Below are positions 48,262 to 59,819 of a DNA stretch of 64,000 bases, piece by piece. The stretch's first letter is position 1. Each line of letters starts with the position of its first letter. The position numbers and the translations under genes were made by a program. Origin of the DNA: Durusdinium trenchii (taxonomy: Eukaryota; Sar; Dinophyceae; Suessiales; Symbiodiniaceae); NCBI GenBank assembly GCA_963970005.1, contig CAXAMN010025262.1, forward strand, positions 87,250 to 151,249. Reading direction: 5' to 3'. A model generated the notes under the pieces. The model was not told the origin of the DNA, made no database searches, and saw only the letters and a program-made list of their open reading frames with translations.

Positions 48262-48639
48262 AATGTCTGAAGTATACACTCAACTAGAGGAGAAACACAT
48301 CCTCCTTTTCCGGTCTAGATTCTAGACTGCTTAGGACAATTTCCGCCATATCTGGCTGCCTCCGACCTCTTCAACTTAGGACTCCAACCGTAACACCGCT
48401 CAACGCCAGGTGCGATTCGCAGCTGGCTCTCCCTGGAAGGGATGCAATCTTCAACATCCTTTTGGTGATGAACATCCGATCCAAACTGAAATCACGTTTG
48501 ACCATGAATGAGCAGGAAACCAACACAGAACAGCAACTTGCCACCACATACAACTTCGTAAAAGGGAAAGAATGAACTGCCTGAAAACCCCAAGTCCACG
48601 TGTTTCCCATATCTTCCCAATGTTTTGCCCAGTATCTCC

Positions 48640-49084
48640 TTCCTCCCTTTCTTTCAGTGCCCGCTTCAGGTGAACAAGGTCTTCTTCCAGCTGATGGCAG
48701 GTCTCTTCCCACTCCGCCGCCGTCGCGGAGACGGCGCCGTCACTGGAGGCGCGGGAACCCGCCGTGGCCGCGCGTTCCGCCGCGGCCGCTTTGAGCCTCG
48801 AACGGCGCCACTTGGAAGCGGAATATCATCCTTCTGAGAGAACGCACCACCAAAAATGGCCGTTCTCAAGCGCACAGAACCAATGGATTCAATGCGGCTT
48901 TCCAAGCACACTCATGCTGACTCATGCCACCGGGGAGCTGTGCATTCTCATCCTCCAACCTCTTGCAATCGCCTTCTAGCTGGTGGCATCTCATTCGCAA
49001 CTTTGTGAGCTCTCGTCGTGCATCCGGCGCGCGCGGCGAGTGCACATGGGCCGGTGGCGCTGGCGGAGCAAACCCGAAGGCCTG
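48640..49084 (-). CDS. Two coiled-coil exons of an unrecognised gene
   Basis: Exon 49084-48942 follows an acceptor (CTCGCAG|GCCTTC) and reads AFGFAPPAPPAHVHSPRAP, then RRELTKLRMRCHQLEGDCKR and LEDENAQLP, up to a GTGGCA donor. The next block (about 48810-48640) reads WRRSRLKAAAAERAATAGS, then AAEWEETCHQLEEDLVHLKR. Heptad spacing indicates a coiled coil broken by an Ala-rich linker. The GC-rich composition contrasts with 28-48 kb. A further Ala-rich block near 49430-49300 may be an upstream exon. Function is unknown. Confidence 0.4.
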
Positions 49085-49449
49085 CGAGTGAAGAAGTGTC
49101 AGGTGAACTCGTGCTGGAAAAAAAAACCGGCATCTTTGCATATTAAACTAAGTTTCAGCAAAGCACACTCGCTCACTCGCTCACTCAAGCATAAGCACAA
49201 CACGCACACTCGGCACAACCAAGGACCGTTTTAGATTTCAGTCCCAGCCACATTGGGCCACTGGCATGGGTACACCGGTGAGCATGGTGCAGCCCACGGC
49301 ACCCTGCATGACCCGGACAGCCCTGCCGTCGCGGCCGCCGTGGGCGGCGTCGCGGGGGCCGCCGCCGCACGGATGCGCGCAGTGGTGGCGGCCGCGGCAG
49401 CCATGGCCACCTTGAAAGCCAAGAGTGGCAAGAAGCAACGAACGTAACA

Positions 49450-51690
49450 AAGGGCATCGCTACGAACGGAGCAAGGACGCTACGAACGGGGCTCCTGGCC
49501 GAACGAACGGGGTAACGAAAATTAATATGAATCAAGAATTCATTCCTCCTCGGCCTGGCCGGGTGGCCGGAAAATGCGCTAGTCCGAACATGCCGAGAAC
49601 CCAAGTGAACTCATTGACATTTGGGTGTTACCCTGGCTGGAAGTGAAAGCTGCCACTGCTACCTGCCGTGCTGCTGCTGCAAGTGTAATGAAAAAGAACC
49701 GCCAACACTGAATCAATCCCTCTCTTTTTTTGTCCTCGTCCACTGCCAGCATTCCATTCCTGCAAAAGTTGGGCCTCCTGTGTCCTCATGTCATCTTACC
49801 CACCTGGCTCACCGTCCTTCATCCTCCTTCCACCTTCCTCCTTCCGCCTGCTCCTTCCTCCTTCCGGCATCCAAGCTCGCAGGGCGCCTCCTCCAAAGTC
49901 TTCACCGCGCCCGGGTGCGCCCAGCTCCGTTCTCCCAGACCTTCGGTCTCCAGGTGCGCCGCGCCCGTGAAGCCGGGCCGCTCCCGCATGGTGCCGGCAG
50001 GAGGTGTGTGGCTCGAATGGTGTGTGGTGAAGTCGAGTGGGGTGGAACAAACCTGGGGCAGGTTCTGTGAAGTGTGAGGTAAAGGGGCAGGTAAACTGGT
50101 AAACTACCATCTTTCTGCCAACTTGGAATGTGTGGTAAATGTCCAGTTGATGTGAGGTTGATTCTTTGGCATTTGTTCGTGTTTGCTGAATCATTGTGAG
50201 GCGGTGGACTGCTTTCATATAGCCACAAGGGCCAACATGTTGATTCACCGCTCGACGGATGTGCTGTTTGGAGAAGCACTCACTGCACGCAGCCAGCTCT
50301 TGAGCAATGCAGCCAGCAGGTCAAGCACTAAAGGAACAGAATCTATAACTCCTTAACCTGATCAGTTGACACCGAGAACCAGGAGAACCATGCTGGTTGC
50401 TGAACCAGACTGTCCACATGAGCAAAAACAACCCATTTCTTTGTTTAGGGTCAGCATGAATCATTGAATCATCTTGGAAAACATATTCCACCACAGCAGG
50501 TTGAGCGAACGCTCTTAGTAAAGAAAAATACCACAGTGGGCGACTACTTCTAGGCTGAGAACCAATCAGCTATGTGGACTGGATTTGGGAGTCCAGCACC
50601 TCTCTGCTACAAGCCCGAAGCTGGAGGCCATCGAAATCGCTTCACTGAATCTCTATATAATCACTAGTCCGCAAGAAAATTCCTCAGGACTCATAGGTCA
50701 GAATGTGAATGCAGCACTTGGGTGGTGTTCGGCAGAAAGGGGGGGAGTCGGGGAGCCTGTCCTTCTAGCATAGGACGGTTCTGCGGTTGTTCACTCACCC
50801 GCGAGTGGCTGTTGGTGGCCGTGTTTTCCTCCCACCTGCGCGCTGGACGGGATCGCCGCTGGAGACGGTGCCTCGCGGCTTCCCCAGCTGAGGATCGGCA
50901 TTTTCGACTTGATTCGAAACAAAGGACCTTATATGATACTACTTGCCTCACTGCGATAAGATCTTCACCATTCCAAGAAGAGTAACAAAACATGGCCCTG
51001 GCCGACTTCGTCACCTTCTTCTCACCTTCCATCAGCTCTCACCCCATCTCACCCCGACTTGGTCACCATGGCTCACCCCTCCACCCAGGCGGCTCGCCGG
51101 TGTCGGTGTGGTAGACATCGCTCGGTCGATGTGATGAAGGCTCGTGAGGAGCCACCTGCCGGCTCGGGCTCCCAGGGCATCCAAGCGTTAGGGTATATGC
51201 CATGGCCTTATCCCAGGGGCAGGCTCTATAAGATCTCCAAGATGTTGACATCAAGAAGTGAACTGCACCAGTGAAGTGAACTGAACTCTGAGAAGATCGA
51301 AGGAGACATCTTTCGATGTATAGCATTTCAAGTCGCAAAGGCCCAAGATCTACCGGGAAGAAGGTCTATCACTGGAAGGTCCAAGAAGGTCTATCCAAAA
51401 GACTATCACTGGAAATGATTGTGCATCCGCTGATGGTGCAGTTGGCTCTGGTGCTCTCGCATTTCGGCGCCAGGAGGACTGGCGATTCGCTCTTTTGGGG
51501 GGGCCACACAATGCGGATGTTTTCTTCCTTTGGCGGGTTTGGGGCTGGTGGCCAAGCTATTTGAATCTCAAGGGCTAGCTGCTAGCTTACTAAGGTCCTT
51601 TTGACCGAGTGTGGCCGACACTCAAAAAGCACTCGACACCTAAATCCAACTTGAAAAAACAAGATGGAGCCCACGAACCCGAATGCAAAC
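49450..51690. other. Stretch without a firmly supported gene
   Basis: Several GC-rich patches (for example 49880-49990) are open in all minus-strand frames, so coding status cannot be decided by eye. No domain was recognised. Confidence 0.35.
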
Positions 51691-51715
51691 ACGTTCAAAA
51701 AGCTACATATGTCCA

Positions 51716-52868
51716 AATGACACTCTTGTAGGACACTCTTGTGGGACACTCTTGTGGGTCACTCTTGTGAGACACTCTTGTGGGACACTCTTGTGGGACA
51801 CTCTTGTGGGACACTCTTGTGGGACACTCTTGTGGGGCACTCTTGTGGGACACTCTTGTAGGACACTGTTGCGGGACACTCTTGTGGGACAGTCTTAAGG
51901 GACACTCTTGCCAGACACTCTTGCGGGACACTGTTGCGGTACACTCTTGTGGGACACTCCTGTGGGACATTCATTTGGGACACTCTTGTGGGACACTCTT
52001 GTGGGACACTCTTGTGGGACACTCTTGTAGGACACTCTTGTGGGACACTCTTGTAGGGCACTCTTGTGGGACACTCTTGTGGGACACTCTTGTAGGAAAC
52101 TCTTGTGGGACACTCTTGTGGGACACTCCTGTAGGACACTCTTGTGGGATACTCTTGTGGGACGCTCTTGTGGGACACACTCTTGTGGGACACACTCTTG
52201 TGGGTGCGGGACACTCCTGTGGGACACTCATGTGGGACACTCTTGCGGGACACTCTTGTGGGACACTCTTGTAGGACACTCTTGTGGGACACTCTTGTGG
52301 GACACTCTTATAGGACACTCTTGTAGGAAGCCCTTGTGGAATACTTTTGTAGGACACTCTTGTGGGACACTCTTGTAGGGCACTCTTGTGGGACACTCTT
52401 GTGGCACACTCTTATATGGACACTCTTAACTCTTGTGAGACACTCTTGTGGGACATGGTTGCGGGACACTCTTGCGGGACACTCTTGTGAGACACTCTTA
52501 CGGGACACTCTTGTAGGACACTCTTGTGGGACACTCTTGTAGGACACTCTTGTGGGACACTCTTACGAGACACTCTTGTTGCACACTCTTGTAGGACACT
52601 CTTGTGGGTCACTCTTATGGGACACTCTTGTCGGACACTCTTGTGGGACACACTTGTGGGACACTCTTGTAGGACACTCTTGTGGGACACTCTTGTGGGA
52701 CACTCTTGTAGGACACTGTTGTGGGACATGCGGGACACTCTTGTGGGACACTCTTGTGGGACACTCATACGGGACACTCTTGTGGGACACTCTTGTGGGA
52801 TACTCTTGTAGGACACTCTTGTGGGACACTCTTGTAGGACACTCTTGTGGGACACTCCTGTAGGGCAC
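51716..52868. repeat. 13-bp minisatellite array, about 88 units
   Basis: The unit GGGACACTCTTGT is repeated head to tail with scattered variants (GTAGGACAC, GCGGGACAC, occasional indels). Because 13 is not divisible by 3 and few variants create stops, every frame cycles through the same 13-residue pattern, for example MGHSCGTLLWDTLV on the plus and KSVPQECPTRVSH on the minus strand. The open frames are by-products unless expression is shown. Confidence 0.97.
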
Positions 52869-52874
52869 ACTCTT

Positions 52875-53109
52875 CGTACGAGACTTCCTCCAAAAGTCAC
52901 GCTGCGAGGCTGCAAGACGAGCGTTTCGTACGAGACTTCCTCCAAAAGTCACGCGTCAAGTCTCAAAAACAAGCGTTTCGTACGAGACTTCCTCCAAAAG
53001 TCACGCTGCGAGGCTGCAAGACGAGCGTTTCGTACGAGGCTTCCTCCAAAAGCCACGCGTCAAGTCTCAAAAACGAGCGTTTCGCACGAGACTTCCTCCA
53101 AAAGTCCAG
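52875..53109. repeat. 52-bp satellite, alternating A/B monomers
   Basis: Units start at 52875, 52927, 52979, 53031 and 53083, exactly 52 bp apart. Each begins CGTACGAGACTTCCTCC. The second half alternates between CTGCGAGGCTGCAAGACGAG and CGTCAAGTCTCAAAAAC types, giving a 104-bp dimer. The translated pattern (RFVRDFLQKS / YETSSKSHA) is one I associate with Symbiodiniaceae genomes. It abuts the 13-bp minisatellite directly. Confidence 0.9.
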
Positions 53110-53189
53110 CGGAAACACCCATCGGAGCACACACATCACGCAGCCCTCCACGCGATTGCAGCCCCTCCAAACGACACCCGCTCACACGC

Positions 53190-53430
53190 CAATCCCAATG
53201 TGACAGCGACATTCACCTCTACCACAACTCACAACCTCCCGATTCCCTGCGCCTGCCACGAATCTTTCCGCGTCCACACGTCTAACGCGCACAAAGTACT
53301 GCGCCTGCCACGAAATGTCACCTCCGTCACACATCGCAACCTCACGATTCCCTGCGCCTGCCACGAAAATCCCACTTCCACACCTCAAAACCTGCACAAA
53401 GTCCTGCGCCTGCCACGAAAAGTAACAATG
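53190..53430. repeat. Repeat with CTGCGCCTGCCACGAAA core, four copies
   Basis: The core recurs near 53246, 53302, 53355 and 53409. Alternate copies share longer flanks (ATTCCCTGCGCC and CACAAAGT-CTGCGCC), suggesting a dimer of about 110 bp. Related CAATCCCAATGG fragments continue to about 53800. Confidence 0.75.
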
Positions 53431-53825
53431 TCATCTCATGTGAGCTTCAACAAAATTTGCACCACACCACACGTTTGGAATGATTTCGACCCGTTCTGCT
53501 CCACCAAAATCGGCATTTCAGCTGAGACTTGTCACGAAAACAGCGCTTCGATGCCACACCCTGAAACGCAAATCCCAATGGCACGGCCACATCCAACACC
53601 CCAAAAACACGACTCTCCAAACGCTAATCCCAATGGAACTACGCAGCAATCTGCAGATCTCACAAAACGCTGCGCCTGCGCAGCGAAACACATCACGTGT
53701 CTTGCGCCACATCTCATTCTCATGCAAATCACAATGGAATAGCGGCGCAAACTGACACGTGACACATCCATGAAAAGTCACTTGCAAAAGCTTCCCCCAA
53801 TGGCAGCGCCTTACCGACCTACTAC

Positions 53826-53872
53826 TGCGGACGGTTGCGGACGGTTGCGAACGGTTGCGGACGGTTGCGAAC
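53826..53872. repeat. 10-bp tandem repeat GGACGGTTGC
   Basis: Four copies, alternating GGACGGTTGC and GAACGGTTGC variants. Confidence 0.9.
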
Positions 53873-54114
53873 ATAGAAGCAACGGGTCGCGAACAAGGCT
53901 CTACCCCCAGACCCCCAAGAGTTAAATGAGAACCCTTCGCTACGCATTCGGGAACAAGAACCTGATCCTTCTGGATCTTCCAATGAATTACCCCTGATGT
54001 TCCATTCCCAGTTCTGTTCCCTTACACGACCGGAATCCCAAAAAACACAAAGAAAAGCAACACATCCATCGAAACACGCCAAAGGTCCGAGACAACTGAC
54101 ACCTCCACTGGCCG

Positions 54115-54175
54115 CTCCACCCGCCCCACTCTTCACCCGTCCCGCTCTTCACCCGCCCCGCTCCACCCGCCTCAA
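54115..54175. repeat. CTCTTCACCCGCCCCG repeat
   Basis: Three to four imperfect copies of a 15-17-bp CCCGCTCTTCACCCG-type unit. Confidence 0.7.
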
Positions 54176-55325
54176 GCTGTTCGGATGGGACTCTCGAAGC
54201 TTCTCATGCCCCGCCTGTGATGCGAGCGAGCTCGGGGCGCGCACCTCTGCCTTAAGCGCTTTGTGCGCCCCGCGCGCGCGTCCTTGAGGTCTGAACATGA
54301 CATGCCTGAAAGCGTCCAAAGAAATAGTAGGGAACGGTTTGAGGATTCGGGGTCTTGATCTGGAGTTCAGTAGAATTGTATAAAATGATGTCCAAATTCC
54401 AAATCTTTCATCACAACTTCGGTTGGTCATTGCATATGTGTCCATCTATGCCCATCTGTATACATGGACCATTGTGTCTGGGTGTCCAAAGGCGGAGATC
54501 TTTATATAGGTAGTGTTAACACCCACATCCAATGGTCCTGGTAGACCATTACGCGACTGAAGCCACCAATCGTTCCACAGCAAAAAGTCTTCAAGAGGCC
54601 TTTTGTTGGCTTTTTCTCCCCCAGCCCCGGGAGGGTTCTACTCATGCTGGGGCTAAGGCGTTTCCCAAAGGCTCTCTATGTAGATCAACGAGGATGACTT
54701 TTACTTTATGGGGGCTCTTTCCATAGGACTCTGCAGAAAAACCGGCAACGAGTGAGTCCAACCTCGACATAGCCTATAGACTAGCCAAATGTTGTGAAAA
54801 CATATGCTTTTTATCGCTTTTCCATGATTTTCTCCCATGTCCCGTTCGCACTTGCCAAGCCAATCGGAAGGCGCGGAAACCGAGAGACACGCCAATCCAA
54901 GCGCGTCCGGTCCAAACAAACCTTGGAAGTGTCTTATACCGCCAGCTGGTCCAGTTGCAAACGGATCTGCATCACTGGGCCCACTTGAATATGCCACCAT
55001 GATTTTTTCTCACCCCCCAAAAAAGGCATGCCGCCCAGCAAGCGCAGACTTGTTAGGACCCCTCACTTGTAGAAACGGCCAAGCTCAGTGGTTTCAGGGG
55101 TCCACCAAAGGCCCCAGGGCGCCCACCCCCCTTCCGCCCGCAGTCGCCTTCTGGAAGGGTGCGGACAGAGAGCAGGCCTCAACTCTCCACTGGGCCGTGT
55201 TGGACGGCATCTCTCGGCGACTCTCGAGATGGGGCGATGCAGAATGGTGAGCAATCCTTTTTTGGACTCATGACTCCAAGCCATGGTGACAAGTGTCACC
55301 GAAGTGCACACGATGACTCGAAAAA

Positions 55326-55370
55326 GTCCGGACGCTGAATCCGTTTGTGTCCGGACGCTGAGGGTCCGGG
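55326..55370. repeat. Direct repeat of GTCCGGACGCTGA
   Basis: GTCCGGACGCTGA occurs twice 25 bp apart, followed by a partial GGGTCCGG. It contains a TCCGGA palindrome. Confidence 0.7.
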
Positions 55371-55705
55371 CTAAGGAGATATCAGCCACTGTGAGCCTTT
55401 GGCCTCAACACCCATGAAACTGCTCTGCTCAGTCGATCCATGAAACTGAGTCAAGCTGAGCAGTTTGATTTTGGCCATCGCGACAACACGGAGCAAATAT
55501 GAATCATAAGTGATGAGTTTTCCCAGGATGGATTAAACCATATGAAACTATTTGAAACCATGGCCCAACATATTTGTTTGTTTTTTCGATGTTTTTTGAA
55601 AGAGTCGGTCAAACAATGTCGCGTCACTGTCGCGTCGCGGCTCCCTATTGGTTTTAGGATGCTTTAGGGGCTTTCAGAATCATACTTGATCAAATCTCAT
55701 CATCC

Positions 55706-55914
55706 GAGACCCAGAAATCGCCTCGATCTGCGGACGGTTTTTCACCGGATCAGGCGGCAGCGAGAGTTCCAACCCCTCAGGGGGGGTCGGGGCACTGTGA
55801 GAATGAAGCACCACGACGTCAGAACGTCGAAGCACTGCGGTTGGAAACAAACGAAGCCTCCACTCCAGGACGCGAGGACTGCGGTGCTAGTATTGCGAGC
55901 ACGATGAACCATCA
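55706..55914 (+). CDS. Candidate exon of an unrecognised plus-strand gene
   Basis: After an acceptor (CGAGACCCAG|AAATCG) the frame reads KSPRSADGFSPDQAAARVPT, then a charged stretch (ENEAPRRQNVEALRLETNEA) to a donor (AACCATCAG|GTCAAAG). Both splice sites are good and the composition is protein-like. Neighbouring exons were not resolved. Confidence 0.35.
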
Positions 55915-55999
55915 GGTCAAAGAAACCATCAGGGCCAAGACTGGGTTCTTTCATGGAATTCCAGAAGCCACTCTGAAGCTGCGTTGCTTTTCCAACCTC

Positions 56000-58900
56000 A
56001 CCACATGTCCTATAGGGCCTAGATGGGAGGGTGACGGGCCTTGGGGGGGGAGCCATCTGTCGGCATGGCGTCATACAGCCTCGGAGTGAGTCGATTTGCG
56101 ACCTGGAGGCGGAGTCGCGGCCACGGAATTCGTGGGCCTCTGGGCTTCATTGGTGAATTCCCGCTCCGAAGCCATGGACATCGTGGACTGCCACAGGCGA
56201 TGTACCCATGGGAGCGCTTGGATGAAACAAACGACGGATTGCGGTTGGTCAGTCTAAAAAATGACCATCAAGCACCTGATGAACTTGGTCTTTTTCTTTA
56301 CTTCTGCCAATCGGATCGTTTGAGCTGCAATGGATTGACCCGGTCCATGGACGGAGTTTTTTTGCATGCAACGAACTACCGATTACGCGCTTTCGCGTCA
56401 GGGAGAGCTTGGGAGATCAAGTCTTCTAGCACACTCTCACTTCAGAATTAGCTCGGGCATTTGTATCACAATCCACCAGTTTTGGGGGAATAGCGATGAT
56501 TTGTGCACTGCGAGTGACCATGAGTTACCTATGAAATTGGTAAGACAACACAGCAACTCCATATACATCTTGCAAAGGCATCGGTGGGAACCATTTCATG
56601 AAAGTGGAGTTAGCAGGTATATATGGACCAATTGCCAGACTAAAGGCCACTGCTTTGGACCCACAAACTCCAAACAAACGTACTGGGATGTACTGAGGAC
56701 GTGGTTTACAGGAGTCGATTGATACATCAAACATGATCACCAATTGCCCTGGTCCCTGGTCCAACGAGTGGAAGGACCTTCCAGGTAGGTCCCGTCCGAC
56801 CCCCGACAGCCTGAATATCAAATCACATTGCCACAGTACCCCGGTACCCTCACAAAAAAGGAAAGCCCCCCGATCTGCTCATGCTTCTTCGGCCTTTCTC
56901 GAACCACGGCGAAAACCATCAATCTCCTTCACTCCCAAATCGAAACGCCATCTCCGCCCAGGAGATCTCACAAGCACCCCCTGGGGCGGATAAAGGCCCG
57001 TGGGGTCGGGTAACTGGGCGTTGAGCGCACCACGCGGGTCGCGGAGCCAAAGGGACAAAAACACAGAGAAAGAGAACACATGGCATTGGATCGAAGATGA
57101 TCGAAGTCATGGGAGGAAGTTAAACACGAAAAGGACAATGCTCAGCCCTTTGACATTTGAGACATCATATGAATCCCGTCGCTTCAGGAACCGACCGATT
57201 GACATGCCTGTTTTTGAAGCAGGTGGTTTTGAACCTACCAACAGCCCAAAAACTGCAATTGCCGGGTTCAATATTTGAGGCTGCCGTCATTCCACTGATC
57301 CTTGGCCATCTGCTTTCAGTGAGTGATGGTGGCTCCATACTGAGACGAGGGCACCTCAACCATCCGGATGGTGTTCCACCTCGACCATCGAAATCCGATC
57401 GAAATCCGATTCCAAATGATCCTGTGCTGGTGACGCCCGGCCGCAAAAAATAATCTCCGACTCCAACTCCATCGATGCGCCTGAGTATCGGCCCGCTGAT
57501 CGGCTGGCAGCCAGGGCATTGTGGCGGTTTTGGCCACGGCCAGCAGGGCAGCATTGGGCCTTACGTACCTAACCTCAGCCGAAGATTTGGAAGAATCGCG
57601 AGTTCCGGTGTGCGAAAGCGGCTCTGAAAGCGTCGACAAGTCGGGCAAAAAACGAGGTGACAACGTTGATGTGCAAGTTGAAGCCACGGGACAAACTTGA
57701 AGCTTTGATAAGCTTTGTGCTGTTGGGGCTGGTCCAGCCCATTCGATTTGGGGCTCAGCTCAGCTCCCTTCCTCATCATCCCCAATCCAGCAACCCGGAA
57801 CACTTGCACTGTTGAGAGAAAATGAACCAATGGAGGCCCAAAACATGACTTCTGAGACATCAACTAAGAGTCGCAATCTGATCACCTCCGCGTTCTGCCG
57901 AAATCGGCCCTAAAGGGATTTTTAATAAAAAGAAACACTGGGGGGGGGGCAAATGCAACAAATAGTTCCCCGAAGGATGCCAAACTTTTCTGAAACAACA
58001 CCTGGCAATTAGCAGTTTGGCTGGCTGTTTGAGAGTGGATCTGAAAATGCATCACAAAATGCCGGCAATGAAGGAACAAGCAAATCCATTTCGCAAAGAC
58101 ACTACGCATCAGCATTGATGATGATATGCTTCTTGCTCAGCTTCTCGATGTCCTGGCTCAAAGATCTCAAAGGACAAATGCCACACTGAACCCATCAGCA
58201 TCCTTTGCCCAAAGTGAACCAGGTGAATTAAACTGCAAGTCCAACCAAACCTGCATGGAAAGGCTCCACGGCCAAACCCAGGTGCTCTGCTTTGAAAAAG
58301 GTCATGGTTCTCCAGCTAGTCTATGGCACCTAATAATAAGCGTCGAGAAGTAATGGAACCATCCACACACTTCTGACTGCTGTGAATAGGAAATCCTAAC
58401 ATCAGGCATATATAGAAAATTGAAAAGTAGCCGAAGGTAGCCTCAAAGTTCCAACTGGCAATCAAATCCCTTGGACCTTCATCTCTTCCAAATAGATCCC
58501 AAAGGAAGTAACGGGCTCATGTGCTCGTCCCCACGGCACAAGCAGCGGCACAAACAGCTCCAGCCTTCTCAATCTGGGACAGCTCCGCTTCGTGGCGCTC
58601 CTGTCGGCGTGTTTCTTTTTTCTCACTAAGAACTTCATTCAAACCGCCAAGAGTTCGCAGACTTCGGGCTCCTCGATTTTATACTATACATTACTATACG
58701 CTATGTATGCAAGTATGTATGCATCCAGAACCTCCTGGAGTTCCAGAATTCCAACCGGAAGACGACCGATGAAAACGTGGGCGAGCTGCGGGCTCGACTG
58801 GCCGGACTGGTGTGGGGTCCCCGTTTCGCAGGCCACACAGGTCCCCAGAGCTTGGAAGTTGGGTGTAAGAAACTCAACACAACATACCAAACAACTTGGA

Positions 58901-59500
58901 TATCACAACATTCTTTCGAACGTTAACAATATATGCATAATTATGCATACACCTCTGAATGTTGTGTTGTCTCTGTTTGTCCTCACACCTCTCAGATCTC
59001 ATGGAAGGGGGCGTTCTTGGTCTACCGGCGAAATGCACAAATTTTCTTTCTAGGGGTACTGGTCCATATATGTTCAAAGAAGGACTGGGCGACCAAAGCT
59101 GCTGAAGGTCCGGAACCACGCATGATGCCCCTTTAGGGTCACCCTACTCTTTGAGGGTACCCGGCCAGGGAGTCTTCAGATCGCTTCAGCATCTCAGTAT
59201 GACTCGATCTTGACGTTTCCGCTGCGGTCGGAGGCCGCAGACCCACCGCGCGTTGCGCTCCGTGATCGGACGAAGTACGAAGTGAGTGGATGGTTTTTTC
59301 CACGCCCAATCGGCTCAAAAGGACTACCAGGAAATCAACCATTACCCAAACACTCCATGTATGCCATATATATGCCTACATTGAAATGCATAACCAATGC
59401 CCCATACAATATTGGTTCCCAAGGTGCTTTTATCCTTTAGCCAAGCTCCAGTTCTGTTCTGTAGGCTGGCCATGTGTGGTTTTGGGCACTAAAAGAACAC
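56000..59500. other. Stretch without a firmly supported gene
   Basis: Scattered short open frames occur on both strands, for example a minus block near 57640-57480. Splice sites do not link them. No domain, RNA gene or larger repeat was recognised. Confidence 0.35.
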
Positions 59501-59527
59501 GTTAGAACCTTATGCACCATCCCTTCC

Positions 59528-59659
59528 TCAGATCTCCTTGCGTTTCATCTTCCCCATGGTGTCCAGCTTGGTAATGTGCGTGGCCCCCTCCACGCAGGAG
59601 GCTGTGGTGCGCCAACGGTTCTTCGGAGTGACCAATGAGGGGAGGTGCAAAAGTGTGAT
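59528..59659 (-). CDS. Candidate terminal exon of an unrecognised gene
   Basis: After an acceptor (TTGTTTTAG|GATC) the frame reads LLHLPSLVTPKNRWRTTASC and then VEGATHITKLDTMGKMKRKE, with a stop at 59528. The even, non-repetitive composition and basic C-terminus look coding. A possible preceding exon ends at a GCTG|GTATGT donor near 59795, but the phase does not fit cleanly. I could not name the family. Confidence 0.4.
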   Translation of the reverse strand: MTLLHLPSLVTPKNRWRTTASCVEGATHITKLDTMGKMKRKEI

Positions 59660-59819
59660 CCTAAAACAACAAAAAGGACTAACATAACGTATGACAGGAA
59701 GTAATATGCAGTTAAGTTGTATCAATCCTATCAATCCTACTAGCAGTCCTTGCGTTGATCTTGCGTTTATATGTAACTATAAATCCTACATACCAGCAAC
59801 GAGGCCCATGCGATTATGG

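Noticed and set aside
51780..52863. Several 100-177-residue open frames on both strands
   Set aside because: They are translations of a 13-bp tandem repeat; no start context or splice support distinguishes one frame.
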